Of a stretch of DNA of 64,000 bases, positions 1-8,587 are shown piece by piece. This stretch comes from CBDHDJ01 sp965261645 (GTDB lineage: Bacteria > Pseudomonadota > Alphaproteobacteria > SHVV01). Position numbers and translations under genes: made by a program. The DNA lies in contig CBDHDJ010000002.1 in the NCBI GenBank assembly GCA_965261645.1, positions 744,001 to 808,000 on the forward strand, in the 5' to 3' direction. The notes beneath the pieces were generated by a model. It was not told where the DNA came from. It saw only the letters and a list, made by a program, of their open reading frames with translations, and ran no database searches. Within the stretch, counting starts at the first letter, position 1, and the number at the start of each line of letters is the position of its first letter.

Positions 1-1
1 C

Positions 2-793
2 CGGGACGCGATGAGTGGCGCATTCACTCCGCAAAGCGGCATCGACCGTGTCGTTCATCTCGCCGCCCAGGCGGGCGTGCGCTATTCCCTCGACCACCCG
101 TTCACCTATGTCGAGGCCAATCTGGTCGGCCATATGGTCATTCTCGAGTTGTGCCGCGGCCTGCCGGGCCTCAAGCACCTGGTCTATGCGAGTTCGAGCT
201 CGGTCTACGGGGCCAACACTAAACTGCCGTTCTCGATCGAGGACCGCGTCGATGTGCCGAAATCGCTCTACGCCGCCACCAAGCGGGCGGACGAGTTGAT
301 GAGTCAGGCCTATAGCCACCTCTACCGCATCCGGCAAACTGGCCTCCGCTACTTCTCGGTCTATGGGCCGTGGGGCCGGCCCGACATGGCGATCTACAGC
401 TTCACCCGGGCGATCTATGCGGGCGAGCCGATTCACGTCTACAACGCCGGCGATATGCGACGGGACTTCACCTATATCGACGACGTCGCCGCCGGCACCC
501 TCGCCGTCCTCGACCGCCCCCCGGCCGACGGCGGCGAAGAGCGGGCGCCCCACCGCGTCTACAACATCGGCAACCACCGGTCCGAGGAACTGATGGAGCT
601 GATTGCGATTCTGGAGCAAACCATCGGCCGCAAGGCGGAGATCATCCCGGAACCCATGCCGGACGCCGACGTCAAGGAGACCTACGCCGATATCTCGGCG
701 GCCCAGGCCGAAGTGGGCTTCCAACCCACCACCACCATTGCCGAGGGCATCCCCCGCTTCATCGCCTGGTACCGCGACTACCACGGGATGTGA
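2..793 (+). CDS. NAD-dependent epimerase, UDP-glucuronate 4-epimerase-like (5' partial)
   Basis: Sugar-nucleotide epimerase of the extended SDR family, probably interconverting UDP-glucuronate and UDP-galacturonate for surface polysaccharide. The frame is open to the left edge, and the N-terminal GxxGxxG Rossmann motif lies outside the window, so the ATG at 11 is internal. Visible family marks are HLAAQAGVRYS, the SSSSVYG segment, the catalytic YAATK (YxxxK), RYFSVYGPWGRPD and the C-terminal DVKETYADISAA, which is typical of the UDP-glucuronate epimerase branch. It is followed by an SDR gene on the same strand. Exact substrate is inferred from the C-terminal signature only. Confidence 0.85.
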   Translation, partial: RDAMSGAFTPQSGIDRVVHLAAQAGVRYSLDHPFTYVEANLVGHMVILELCRGLPGLKHLVYASSSSVYGANTKLPFSIEDRVDVPKSLYAATKRADELMSQAYSHLYRIRQTGLRYFSVYGPWGRPDMAIYSFTRAIYAGEPIHVYNAGDMRRDFTYIDDVAAGTLAVLDRPPADGGEERAPHRVYNIGNHRSEELMELIAILEQTIGRKAEIIPEPMPDADVKETYADISAAQAEVGFQPTTTIAEGIPRFIAWYRDYHGM

Positions 794-872
794 CGCCGCG
801 TGGTGAGGTGCGCGGTCGAAAGGGGCCTGCTAGGCTGTCGGCACGCCATGCCGGGAACAAGGGAGGTTTCTC

Positions 873-1562
873 ATGTCCGATAGTGGATCCGCCGTCGTCG
901 TGGGCGTGGGGCCGGGTCTCGGCGCGGCGCTCGGCCGCCGCTTCGCCCGGGCGGGCCTGCCAGTGGCGCTGGCCGCCCGCCACGAGGACAAGCTCGCCCC
1001 CTTTGTCGATGAGATCACGAGCGCCGGCGGCCAGGCGCGGGCCTTTGCGGCCGATGCCACCGACGAGGCCGCGGTGGTCGATCTGTTGAACACGGTCGAG
1101 AACGACCTCGGCCCGCTCGCGGTCGCGGTCTTCAACGCCAGCGGTCGAGTGCGCAAGAGCATCCTCGAGATCGAGACGCCGGAGTTGGAGCAGGCGTGGC
1201 GCGGCGCCTGTCTGGGTGGCTTCCTTGTCGGCCGCGAGGCCGCGCGCCGCATGGTGCCACGCGGCCACGGCACCATCCTGTTCACCGGCGCGACCGCGAG
1301 CGTCAAAGGGTTCGCGCTCTCGGCCGGCTTCGCCGTCGGCAAGTTCGGCCTGCGGGCATTGGCGCAGAGCATGGCGCGCGAGCTGGCGCCGCAGGGCATT
1401 CACGTCGGCCATGTGGTGATCGACGGCGGCATCGGCAGAGACTCGGGCGATGCCATGCTCGATCCCGATGCCATCGCCGAGAGCTACTACCAGCTCCACG
1501 CCCAGCCCAGAAGCGCCTGGGCCTGGGAGATCGAGGTCCGCCCCTGGGTGGAGAATTTCTAG
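873..1562 (+). CDS. SDR family oxidoreductase with Phe in place of catalytic Tyr
   Basis: Classical-length (229 aa) short-chain dehydrogenase. The N-terminal nucleotide motif GVGPGLGAALG and the later FNASG (NAG-like) are present. At the active site the expected YxxxK reads FAVGK, so the general-base tyrosine is replaced by phenylalanine while the lysine is kept. The upstream serine is in GATAS. A GGGAGG Shine-Dalgarno lies 7 bases before the ATG. This subgroup ends with a VVIDGGI segment and is common in proteobacteria without a known substrate. It may be a non-catalytic or altered SDR; no function is assigned. Confidence 0.85.
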   Translation: MSDSGSAVVVGVGPGLGAALGRRFARAGLPVALAARHEDKLAPFVDEITSAGGQARAFAADATDEAAVVDLLNTVENDLGPLAVAVFNASGRVRKSILEIETPELEQAWRGACLGGFLVGREAARRMVPRGHGTILFTGATASVKGFALSAGFAVGKFGLRALAQSMARELAPQGIHVGHVVIDGGIGRDSGDAMLDPDAIAESYYQLHAQPRSAWAWEIEVRPWVENF

Positions 1563-1613
1563 CCCGGACGATCTGACGCGGGAGCGCGGGTTCCCGGATC
1601 GGGCCCGCTCCGC

Positions 1614-1925
1614 CTATCCGTGCTTGTGGGGTCCGTCCGAGTTCTGCGCGTCGAACGCCGCCTTCTGCTCGGGCGTCACCTCGGTCTGGTATTTCGCTTT
1701 CCACTCCGCATAGGGCATGCCGTAGACGATCTCGCGCGCATCCTCGTAGGAGATCTCGAGGCCGCGCTCTTCGGCCGCCGCGGCATACCACTTCGACAGG
1801 CAGTTGCGGCAGAAGCCGGCGAGATTCATGAGATCGATGTTCTGCACGTCCTTGCGCCCGCGCAGGTGCTCGACCAGCGTGCGGTACGCCGCCGCCTCGA
1901 GCTCAACTTGCGTCTTGTCGTCCAT
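1614..1925 (-). CDS. DUF1244 domain protein
   Basis: Small cytosolic protein (103 aa from the ATG at 1925, which has a GGAG four to eight bases upstream; two in-frame ATGs further upstream lack this). It contains the DUF1244 signature around CRNCLSKWY and the YGMPYAEWKAKYQ segment. The family is widespread in alpha- and gammaproteobacteria, and no biochemical role is established. It converges on the SDR gene with about 50 bases between the stops. Confidence 0.8.
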   Translation of the reverse strand: MDDKTQVELEAAAYRTLVEHLRGRKDVQNIDLMNLAGFCRNCLSKWYAAAAEERGLEISYEDAREIVYGMPYAEWKAKYQTEVTPEQKAAFDAQNSDGPHKHG

Positions 1926-1999
1926 GTTTCGCTCCATCGCTTGGGTCATGACTTAATGGTAGGCAGGCGGCGCGCGATTGCCAAGTACTGGCGCGGGCC

Positions 2000-2815
2000 T
2001 CAGAAATACGCCTCCCGGAACAGCTCGCCGTCGGCCAGCACCGTGCGAAGCGCCCCGGCCAGCACCTCCGCCCACGCCTCGACGCCGTGGTGGGTGTCGA
2101 TCAGGTCCTGGCGGATCTCGAACTCAACATGCGGGCGGCCATGGGCGGCGCCGTGGGTCGCCAGCGAATAGCTTTCCGGATCGCTGCCCGAATAGGGCTG
2201 GTTATCGCCGACCACCAGCGCTGGCCGGGCGCCGAGTTCCGCGAGCAACGGTGCGGCCAGGCGGGGATCGCGATGCCACAGGATGCCGATATGCCAGGGC
2301 CGCTCGAAACCGTCCATCACGGGCGTGAAGCTGTGCACGGTGACGAATGCTGGTAGGCCCGCGCGTGCTGCAATCTTGTCACCCAGGTCTTCGGCGGCAC
2401 GGTGGTAGGGCGTGAAATAGTCGGCGATGCGGCACTCGCGCTCGACCGTCGTGAGGTTGCGGTTGCCGGGGACCTCGATGCCGTCGCTCACGCCCAAGAT
2501 CGAGCTCGGGTTGCTCGGGCTGCGGTTGACGTCGATATAGAGGCGCGAGGCGCCGGATAAGACGGCAGGCGCATCCATGAGCGCGCTCAATCGGCGCGTG
2601 GTCTCGGCCGCACCGATATCCCACGCGATGTGGCGGGCCAATAGCTCGGGCGGCAAGCCGAGGCCCGCGGCGCGCGCCGGCAGGGCGGCACTGGCATGAT
2701 CGCAGAGCAACAGGACGCGTGCGCGGCCGTCCGGGTTGACGATCTCGTAGGGCGCGGGGTCGCCGGGCGCACGCTCTGCCGCGGAAGCTCCGGCAGGCTC
2801 CGAATCCTTCAGCAT
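2000..2815 (-). CDS. N-formylglutamate amidohydrolase family protein
   Basis: About 271 aa from the ATG at 2815; a TTG at 2833 is also possible. The family hydrolyses N-formyl-glutamate or related N-formyl amino acids with a metal centre. Seen here are the CDHAS motif near the N-terminus, RLYIDVNRSP, the TVHSFTP block and a late HVEFEIRQDL segment, all characteristic of the family. It is not in a hut operon, so a role in histidine breakdown is not supported; a broader formyl-amidase role is as likely. A TATAAT sequence lies 12 bases before the ATG, which would give a very short or leaderless mRNA if used. Confidence 0.85.
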   Translation of the reverse strand: MLKDSEPAGASAAERAPGDPAPYEIVNPDGRARVLLLCDHASAALPARAAGLGLPPELLARHIAWDIGAAETTRRLSALMDAPAVLSGASRLYIDVNRSPSNPSSILGVSDGIEVPGNRNLTTVERECRIADYFTPYHRAAEDLGDKIAARAGLPAFVTVHSFTPVMDGFERPWHIGILWHRDPRLAAPLLAELGARPALVVGDNQPYSGSDPESYSLATHGAAHGRPHVEFEIRQDLIDTHHGVEAWAEVLAGALRTVLADGELFREAYF

Positions 2816-2935
2816 GGGCCGGATTATAGCCAAGCCGGCCCGCCCGGAAAGCCGGAAACCCGGCGCAGACGGCGAGTGCGAGCTTGGTACGCAATGATCG
2901 GTGCACTATAACCGCGCCAGAACGGAGTGCTCTCC

Positions 2936-3841
2936 ATGATCGATCAGCGGCCGGCGCGGCTTGCCCTGATGGCGCTGCTGGCCGGTGCGCTGGGCATCGC
3001 CTTTTCGCCGATCCTCGTCCGCCTCAGCGAGCTCGATCCCGGTGCGACGGCGTTTCACCGGACCTTCCTCGCCTTGCCCGTGCTCTGGCTGTGGCTCGCG
3101 TTTGAATCGAGGGGCCGCGGCACCGATCGCCGGATCACGCGGGGCGATCTCGGCCTGCTCGCCCTGGCCGGTCTCTTCTTCGCGGGCGATCTCGCGTTCT
3201 GGCACTGGTCGATCACGATGACCTCCGTCGCCAACGCCACGCTATTCGCCAACATCGCACCGATCTTCGTCACCTTGGCCGCCTGGCGTCTGTTCGGCGA
3301 GCGCATCACGCTCCTGTTCACCGCCAGCCTCGCGCTCACTTTGTTCGGCGCCTCGGCCATGGTCGGATCGAGTATCCAGTTCGGTGCCGGCCATCTGTGG
3401 GGCGATGGCTTCGGCGTAATCACGGCGGTGTTCTACGCCGCCTATCTCGTCACCGTGAAGCAGTTGAGAGGCAGCCTTTCGACGGCAACGATCATGGCCT
3501 ACACCACGGGCTTCACCGCGCTCGCGCTTCTGCCCGTGGCACTCATCATGGGCGAAGGCCTGATTGCCGTGACGTGGTTCGGGTGGGCGGTGCTGATCGC
3601 GATCGCGCTGATCTCCCAGGCCGCGGGCCAGGGCCTGATCACCTTTGCCCTCGCCCATCTTCCCGCATCGTTCACGTCCGTGACCTTGCTCTCGCAGCCG
3701 GTCGCTGCGTCGCTGCTGGCCTGGCTGATCCTGGCCGAGCCGCTCGGACCGCTGCAGGCGACCGGCGGAGCGCTGGTGCTCGCCGGCATCCTGCTCGCGC
3801 GCCGCGCCAGCGCCGCCGCCCTGCGCGAGACCGCCCCGTGA
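2936..3841 (+). CDS. DMT-family transporter (two EamA domains)
   Basis: Inner-membrane carrier of about 301 aa with ten predicted hydrophobic helices arranged as two EamA repeats. The first ends around the AWRLFGERI segment and the second near LLAWLILAEPLG, which are the paired W-x(2)-L-x-E motifs of the drug/metabolite transporter superfamily. Start chosen at ATG 2936, with CGGAG just upstream; an in-frame GTG at 2927 overlaps that site. The stop overlaps the GTG start of the following MFS gene (GTGA), so the two are almost certainly co-transcribed. Substrate unknown. Confidence 0.85.
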   Translation: MIDQRPARLALMALLAGALGIAFSPILVRLSELDPGATAFHRTFLALPVLWLWLAFESRGRGTDRRITRGDLGLLALAGLFFAGDLAFWHWSITMTSVANATLFANIAPIFVTLAAWRLFGERITLLFTASLALTLFGASAMVGSSIQFGAGHLWGDGFGVITAVFYAAYLVTVKQLRGSLSTATIMAYTTGFTALALLPVALIMGEGLIAVTWFGWAVLIAIALISQAAGQGLITFALAHLPASFTSVTLLSQPVAASLLAWLILAEPLGPLQATGGALVLAGILLARRASAAALRETAP

Positions 3842-5121
3842 GCACCGCCGCCCTCAGCCGGCGCTCGAATGCGCTCGCCTGGACCATCTGGGTGCTTGGC
3901 GCGACGTTCTATTTCTACGCGTTCTTCCAGCGCGTCACGCCGAGCGTCATGGTGAGCGATCTGATGCGCGAGTTCGCCGCGACGGCGGTGATTCTCGGCA
4001 ACCTCTCGGCTTTCTACTTCTTTGCCTACGCCGGCCTGCAATTCCCGCTGGGTGTCCTGCTCGACCGCTTCGGGCCGAGGCGGGTGATGGCAGCGAGCCT
4101 GCTGATCGCCGCTTTCGGGAGCCTTTTGTCCGGCCTGGCCGAATCGCTCCCCGTCGCGTATCTCGCGCGGCTCCTGATTGGGGGCGGAACGGCGGTCGCC
4201 CTGATCGGGACATTCAAACTCGCGACGATCTGGTTCCCCGCCCGCAAGTTCGCCACCATCACCGGCATCACCATGTTTATCGGCACGGCTGGCGCCGTTG
4301 TCGGCCTGGCGCCGCTCGCCGCCCTCATCGAGCTGATGGGCTGGCGCGCGACGCTCATCTGGGCGGCCGGCTTCGGTTTCCTCTTGACCGCGCTGATCTG
4401 GCTCATCGTGCGCGATTCGACCGGCGAGCCGGGTGTTGGGGACGGACAGGAGAGCAAGCCCCGGCCCCCATTGCTGAAGGGCATGAAATCGGTCCTCAGC
4501 AACCCGCAGACCTGGCTCGCCGCCCTCATCTCGGGCCTGCATGGCGGCCCGCTGGTCACCTTCGCCGGTTTGTGGGCCGTGCCGTTCGCGATGGTGGCCT
4601 ACGGGCTGGATCGAACGGCCGCGGCCTTTCTTGCCTCCGTCGTTTTCATCGGCTTCTCCGCCGCCGCGCCCTTTATCGGCTCGATCTCCAATCGCCTCGC
4701 GAGCCGCAAGATCCCGATGATTGTCGGCGCGAGCCTGTGCCTCGCCATGTGGCCGCTCATCCTTTACCTGCCGGACCCGTCCCTGGCCCTGGTCTACGTC
4801 ATTTTCTTCTTTTACGGATTCGGCAATGGCGGCGCGATTCTGGTGTTCGCCGTCGGCCGGGAGCACAACGCACCCTCGTTATCGGGCGCCATGTCGGGCG
4901 TGGTCAACACCTTCGGCATGGGGGCCGTGGCTGTGCTCCAGCCGGTTACCGGATACCTTCTCGATGTGTTCTGGGGCGGGCAAATGGACGCGGGTATCCG
5001 GGTTTATTCGGTCGAGACGTTCCGCATCGCGTTTCTCATCTTCCCGGCCTGCGCCGTTGCCGCGATCACGGTCTGGCTGTTCGTGCGCGAGACCCATTGC
5101 CGCCAGCAGGTGGAGGATTGA
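3838..5121 (+). CDS. MFS transporter
   Basis: Major facilitator protein of 427 aa starting at a GTG that overlaps the stop of the upstream EamA gene by four bases. Twelve hydrophobic segments can be traced. The loop 2-3 motif appears as GVLLDRFGPRRVM, and the cytoplasmic mid-loop after helix six is short and charged (RDSTGEPGVGDGQESKPR). The first helix region WTIWVLGATFYFYAFFQR resembles the organic-acid/sulfolactate-like MFS group, but the substrate is not predicted. Translational coupling with the DMT gene suggests a joint role in export or uptake. Confidence 0.85.
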   Translation: MSTAALSRRSNALAWTIWVLGATFYFYAFFQRVTPSVMVSDLMREFAATAVILGNLSAFYFFAYAGLQFPLGVLLDRFGPRRVMAASLLIAAFGSLLSGLAESLPVAYLARLLIGGGTAVALIGTFKLATIWFPARKFATITGITMFIGTAGAVVGLAPLAALIELMGWRATLIWAAGFGFLLTALIWLIVRDSTGEPGVGDGQESKPRPPLLKGMKSVLSNPQTWLAALISGLHGGPLVTFAGLWAVPFAMVAYGLDRTAAAFLASVVFIGFSAAAPFIGSISNRLASRKIPMIVGASLCLAMWPLILYLPDPSLALVYVIFFFYGFGNGGAILVFAVGREHNAPSLSGAMSGVVNTFGMGAVAVLQPVTGYLLDVFWGGQMDAGIRVYSVETFRIAFLIFPACAVAAITVWLFVRETHCRQQVED

Positions 5122-5216
5122 ACGCGCACACGGCGCGACAGCTCGCCCGCTCGCCAACCGCTATCGCTTGCGATTAGCGCTGGCGCAGCGTCACGCCGGA
5201 GGACTAGCATTCGGTC

Positions 5217-6638
5217 ATGATTCATCACCGCCGCGTGAAGATCGTCGCGACGCTGGGCCCGGCGAGTGGGAGCCCCGAGGTCATCGCCGATCTGCTCGAT
5301 GCCGGCGCCGACGTCTTTCGGCTCAACTTCAGTCACGGCAATCCCGACACGCACAGGGCCACGCACGGCATCCTGCGCGACCTGGAGGCGAAGACCGGCC
5401 GGCCGATCGGCATCCTGGTGGACCTGCAGGGGCCCAAGCTCCGCCTCGGCACATTCGCCGGCGGCGCAGCCCGGCTGGAGGAGAACGCTCGCTTCCGCCT
5501 CGATCTCTCCGACGAGCCGGGCGACGAAAAGCGCGCGCCTCTCCCCCATCCGAAAGTGTTCGCCGCCATCGAGCGCGGCACCGACCTGCTCATCGACGAT
5601 GGCCGCATCCGCCTCACGGTCGAGGAATCCGGCGACTCCTATGCCGAGACCACGGTGGTGACGGGCGGTGAGCTCTCGGACCGCAAGGGCATCAACCTGC
5701 CCAACGCGATCCTGCCGCTCAGCGCGTTGACCGAGAAGGACCGCACCGATCTCGCCTTTGCCCTCGAACTCGGCGTCGACTGGATCGGGCTTTCGTTCGT
5801 GCAGCGCCCGGATGACATCCTCGAGGCGCGTGAATTGATCGGCGCGCGCGCCGCTGTCCTCAGCAAAATCGAGAAACCTGCCGCGATCACCGAGCTCGAC
5901 GAGATCATCGCGCTTTCGGATGCCATCATGGTGGCGCGCGGCGATCTCGGCGTCGAGCTCCCGGTCGAGGAGGGGCCGGGCTTGCAGAAGCGCATCATTC
6001 GCGCGGCGCGTGAGGCCGGCAAGCCCGTGGTCGTGGCCACGCAGATGCTGGAATCGATGGTGCAGTCCCCGGCGCCGACCCGCGCCGAGGTCTCCGACGT
6101 GGCCACCGCGGTCTACGACGGCGCCGATGCGGTCATGCTGTCGGCGGAATCGGCCACCGGCGATTACCCTGTCGCCTCGGTCGCGATGATGGACCGCATC
6201 GCCCGGCAGGTCGAGCAGGACCCGCTTTACGAAACGCTGATCGATGCCGTGCCCGTAGCGCCAGACGCCACCACCGCCGATGCCATCAGCGCGGCGGCGC
6301 GCCAGGTCGCTGAGACGCTCGATGTCGCGGCCATCGTGACCTTCACCACCTCGGGGTCGACGGCGCTTCGCGCCGGGCGCAACCGGCCGCGGGTGCCGAT
6401 CCTCGCGCTCACGCCGAATTTCACCACGGCGCGCCGGCTCATGCTGGCCTGGGGCCTGCGCTGCGTGCACACCGAGGACGCCACGGATTTCGCCCACATG
6501 CTGAGGCTCGCCTGCCGCCACGCGGTGAGCGAGGGCCTGGCGAGCAAGGGCGACCGGCTGGTGGTGACCGCGGGCGCTCCGTTCGGCACGCCGGGCACGA
6601 CCAACGTCTTGCGCATTGCCGTCATCGAAGACGGGTAG
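5217..6638 (+). CDS. pyk: pyruvate kinase
   Basis: Complete pyruvate kinase (473 aa), transferring phosphate from phosphoenolpyruvate to ADP in the last step of glycolysis. N-terminal KIVATLGPAS and RLNFSHG, the lid-domain start DLQGPKLRLG, the substrate-lysine region SKIEKP and the active-site signature MVARGDLGVELP are all present, followed by the C-terminal domain with TTSGSTAL. The ATG is used and no frame defect is seen. It is monocistronic; the neighbours are an MFS gene upstream and a convergent TPR gene 33 bases downstream. Confidence 0.97.
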   Translation: MIHHRRVKIVATLGPASGSPEVIADLLDAGADVFRLNFSHGNPDTHRATHGILRDLEAKTGRPIGILVDLQGPKLRLGTFAGGAARLEENARFRLDLSDEPGDEKRAPLPHPKVFAAIERGTDLLIDDGRIRLTVEESGDSYAETTVVTGGELSDRKGINLPNAILPLSALTEKDRTDLAFALELGVDWIGLSFVQRPDDILEARELIGARAAVLSKIEKPAAITELDEIIALSDAIMVARGDLGVELPVEEGPGLQKRIIRAAREAGKPVVVATQMLESMVQSPAPTRAEVSDVATAVYDGADAVMLSAESATGDYPVASVAMMDRIARQVEQDPLYETLIDAVPVAPDATTADAISAAARQVAETLDVAAIVTFTTSGSTALRAGRNRPRVPILALTPNFTTARRLMLAWGLRCVHTEDATDFAHMLRLACRHAVSEGLASKGDRLVVTAGAPFGTPGTTNVLRIAVIEDG

Positions 6639-6671
6639 GGCCCGGGTCCCCGTGAGGCGCTGAGCGCGCCG

Positions 6672-7226
6672 CTAGATCGGCTCGCCGCGGATGTGTTTTT
6701 CGAGCAGCTCGATGTGATCGCGCTCGTTGGGCATGTGCGGGTTGGCTTCGAGCGCGCGCTCGAAGGCCTGAAGCGCATCGTCGAGACGGTCGAGCGCCAG
6801 ATTGACGAGCCCGAGCCCCGACAGCGCGCCGAAATGACGCGGCTCGAGACGGAGCGTGCGGTCGATGTCCTGGATCGAGGCCTCGTGCCAACCCATCAGA
6901 TAATAAAGCGTCGCCCGCTTGTTCCAGCCCTCGGCGAACTCGGGCGCGATCTCGATCACCGAGTTGAACAGCGCCAGCGCCTTGTCGAACTCGCCCTGCG
7001 CCATCGCTTGGGTGCCCTTGCCGAGCAGAAGATCGACGGTCTCGCTGCCCGATTCGGTCCAGACGCCCCAGATAGTCTGCTGGATGCGCAGGGCCTGCAG
7101 CGGATCGCCGGTCGCGTGAAGCTCGGCGAACAGCTCGTCCAGACGCACTTCCTTTTGATCGGCCACGGCGGGTCCCGTTAGGCTGATGACGAGCGCCACA
7201 GCGAAGGCGGTGAGAACCGCTTTCAT
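6672..7226 (-). CDS. secreted tetratricopeptide-repeat protein
   Basis: 184 aa with an N-terminal signal peptide (hydrophobic core VLTAFAVALVISLTG, cleavage near AVA-DQ). At least three TPR units follow (about residues 75-175), with the expected small and large residues at repeat positions, for example the DKALALFNSVIEIAPEFAEG and DALQAFERALEANP segments. It is probably periplasmic and mediates protein contacts. An ATG nine bases further upstream (7235) is an alternative start. It is separated from glcF by about 50 bases on the same strand, so it may be the last gene of the glc transcript, with no known link to glycolate use. Confidence 0.8.
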   Translation of the reverse strand: MKAVLTAFAVALVISLTGPAVADQKEVRLDELFAELHATGDPLQALRIQQTIWGVWTESGSETVDLLLGKGTQAMAQGEFDKALALFNSVIEIAPEFAEGWNKRATLYYLMGWHEASIQDIDRTLRLEPRHFGALSGLGLVNLALDRLDDALQAFERALEANPHMPNERDHIELLEKHIRGEPI

Positions 7227-7276
7227 GGCGGTCATGTTAACCCGGTTGGCGGCCCCGCCCAAGCACAATGGCGTAA

Positions 7277-8578
7277 TCAGCGCGGGGCCAGTGCGGCCGG
7301 GCGCGGCCCGCCCGATGCCCAGTCCAGGAGCTCGACGGTGTGAACCATCGGAATCCGCGTCCCGCCGGCAAGCTGGACCATGCAGCCGATATTGCCGGCG
7401 GCGGCGACGTCTGGCTTCAGCCCCTCGATGTGGGCGAGCTTGCGGTCGCGCAAGCGGCGGGCTAGCGCGGGCTGCAGCATGTTGTAGGTGCCGGCGGAGC
7501 CGCAGCACAGGTGGCCTTCGGGAATGTCGAGAACCTCGAAACCTGCGCTCGCCAGCAGATCCTTGGGCAACTGCGTCACGCCCTGACCGTGCTGCAACGA
7601 GCAGGCGGACTGGTAGGCGACCGTGAGGCCGTTGGCCGCGTCTGAGGGGTCCGCGTGATCGGCCAGCGGCAGCTCTGCGACGAGCTCCGTCACGTCGCGA
7701 GCGAGCGCGGTCACGCGCGCCGCCGGCGCGGCCTGGCTCGCTTCGCCCCGCACCAGGTAGCCGTAGTCCTTGACCATGGTGCCGCAGCCCGAGGCATTGA
7801 TCACGATGGCGTCGAGCCCGGCGCCTTCGATCTCGCGCGTCCACGCCGCGACGTTGCGCCTGACCCAGCCGAGCGCCGCCTCCTCCTGGCCCAGATGATG
7901 GGGGAGCGCGCCACAACAGCCGCTCCCGCGCGCGATGACCACCTCGCAGCCGAGCCGGGTCAAGAGCCGCACCGTGGCTTCGTTGATGGCCGGCGACAGC
8001 ACCTGCTGAACACATCCCGTGAGCAGCGCGACGCGCATGCGCTTGGGTCCCACCGCCGCGAAAACGCGGCCCGGCGCGAACCGTCCCCCTGCCCCGCGCC
8101 CTGGGATCAACCCCGCCAAGTCGGCGAGCCGTCCCGGCAGGAGCGGGGCCAGCGGGCGGACGAGCCGGGCGGCAGCGAGCGCGGCCGCGAACCATCTCGG
8201 CCGCGGCAACACGGCGCCCAGGAACCGCCGGAGCCAGCGCTCGGGCGCCGGGCGCTGATAGGTGCGCTCGATGTGGACACGCGCATGATCCACCAGGTGC
8301 ATATAGTGCACGCTCGACGGGCACGTGGTCATGCAGGCGAGGCAGGAGAGGCAGCGGTCGATGTGCCGGACGACGGTCGCCGAGGCGGCGCGCGCATTCT
8401 CCAGCATGTCCTTGATGAGGTAGATGCGCCCGCGCGGGCTGTCGAGCTCATCGCCGAGCAGCACGTAAGTGGGGCAGGTCGCCAGGCAGAAGCCGCAATG
8501 GACGCAAGTCCGCAAGATACTCTCGGATTCCTTGAGCGCCGGATCGGCGAGCTGGGCAAGCGTAAAGTTGGTCTGCAC
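7277..8578 (-). CDS. glcF: glycolate oxidase iron-sulfur subunit
   Basis: 433-aa Fe-S subunit of the membrane-associated glycolate dehydrogenase GlcDEF, which oxidises glycolate to glyoxylate. Two 4Fe-4S motifs of the CxxCxxCxxxCP type lie in the first 90 residues (CVHCGFCLATCP and CLSCLACMTTCP). Two CCG-type motifs follow in the C-terminal half (GSGCCGALPHH and GHLCCGSAG). It lies 9 bases after glcE on the same strand, forming the operon glcD-glcE-glcF. Confidence 0.95.
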   Translation of the reverse strand: MQTNFTLAQLADPALKESESILRTCVHCGFCLATCPTYVLLGDELDSPRGRIYLIKDMLENARAASATVVRHIDRCLSCLACMTTCPSSVHYMHLVDHARVHIERTYQRPAPERWLRRFLGAVLPRPRWFAAALAAARLVRPLAPLLPGRLADLAGLIPGRGAGGRFAPGRVFAAVGPKRMRVALLTGCVQQVLSPAINEATVRLLTRLGCEVVIARGSGCCGALPHHLGQEEAALGWVRRNVAAWTREIEGAGLDAIVINASGCGTMVKDYGYLVRGEASQAAPAARVTALARDVTELVAELPLADHADPSDAANGLTVAYQSACSLQHGQGVTQLPKDLLASAGFEVLDIPEGHLCCGSAGTYNMLQPALARRLRDRKLAHIEGLKPDVAAAGNIGCMVQLAGGTRIPMVHTVELLDWASGGPRPAALAPR

Positions 8579-8587
8579 GATCGCCGC

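Noticed and set aside
5004..6521. 505-codon antisense frame over pyruvate kinase and similar long frames opposite katG, the MFS gene and ahcY
   Set aside because: They are Arg/Asp/Gly-rich shadows produced by high third-position GC in the true genes, without recognisable domains.
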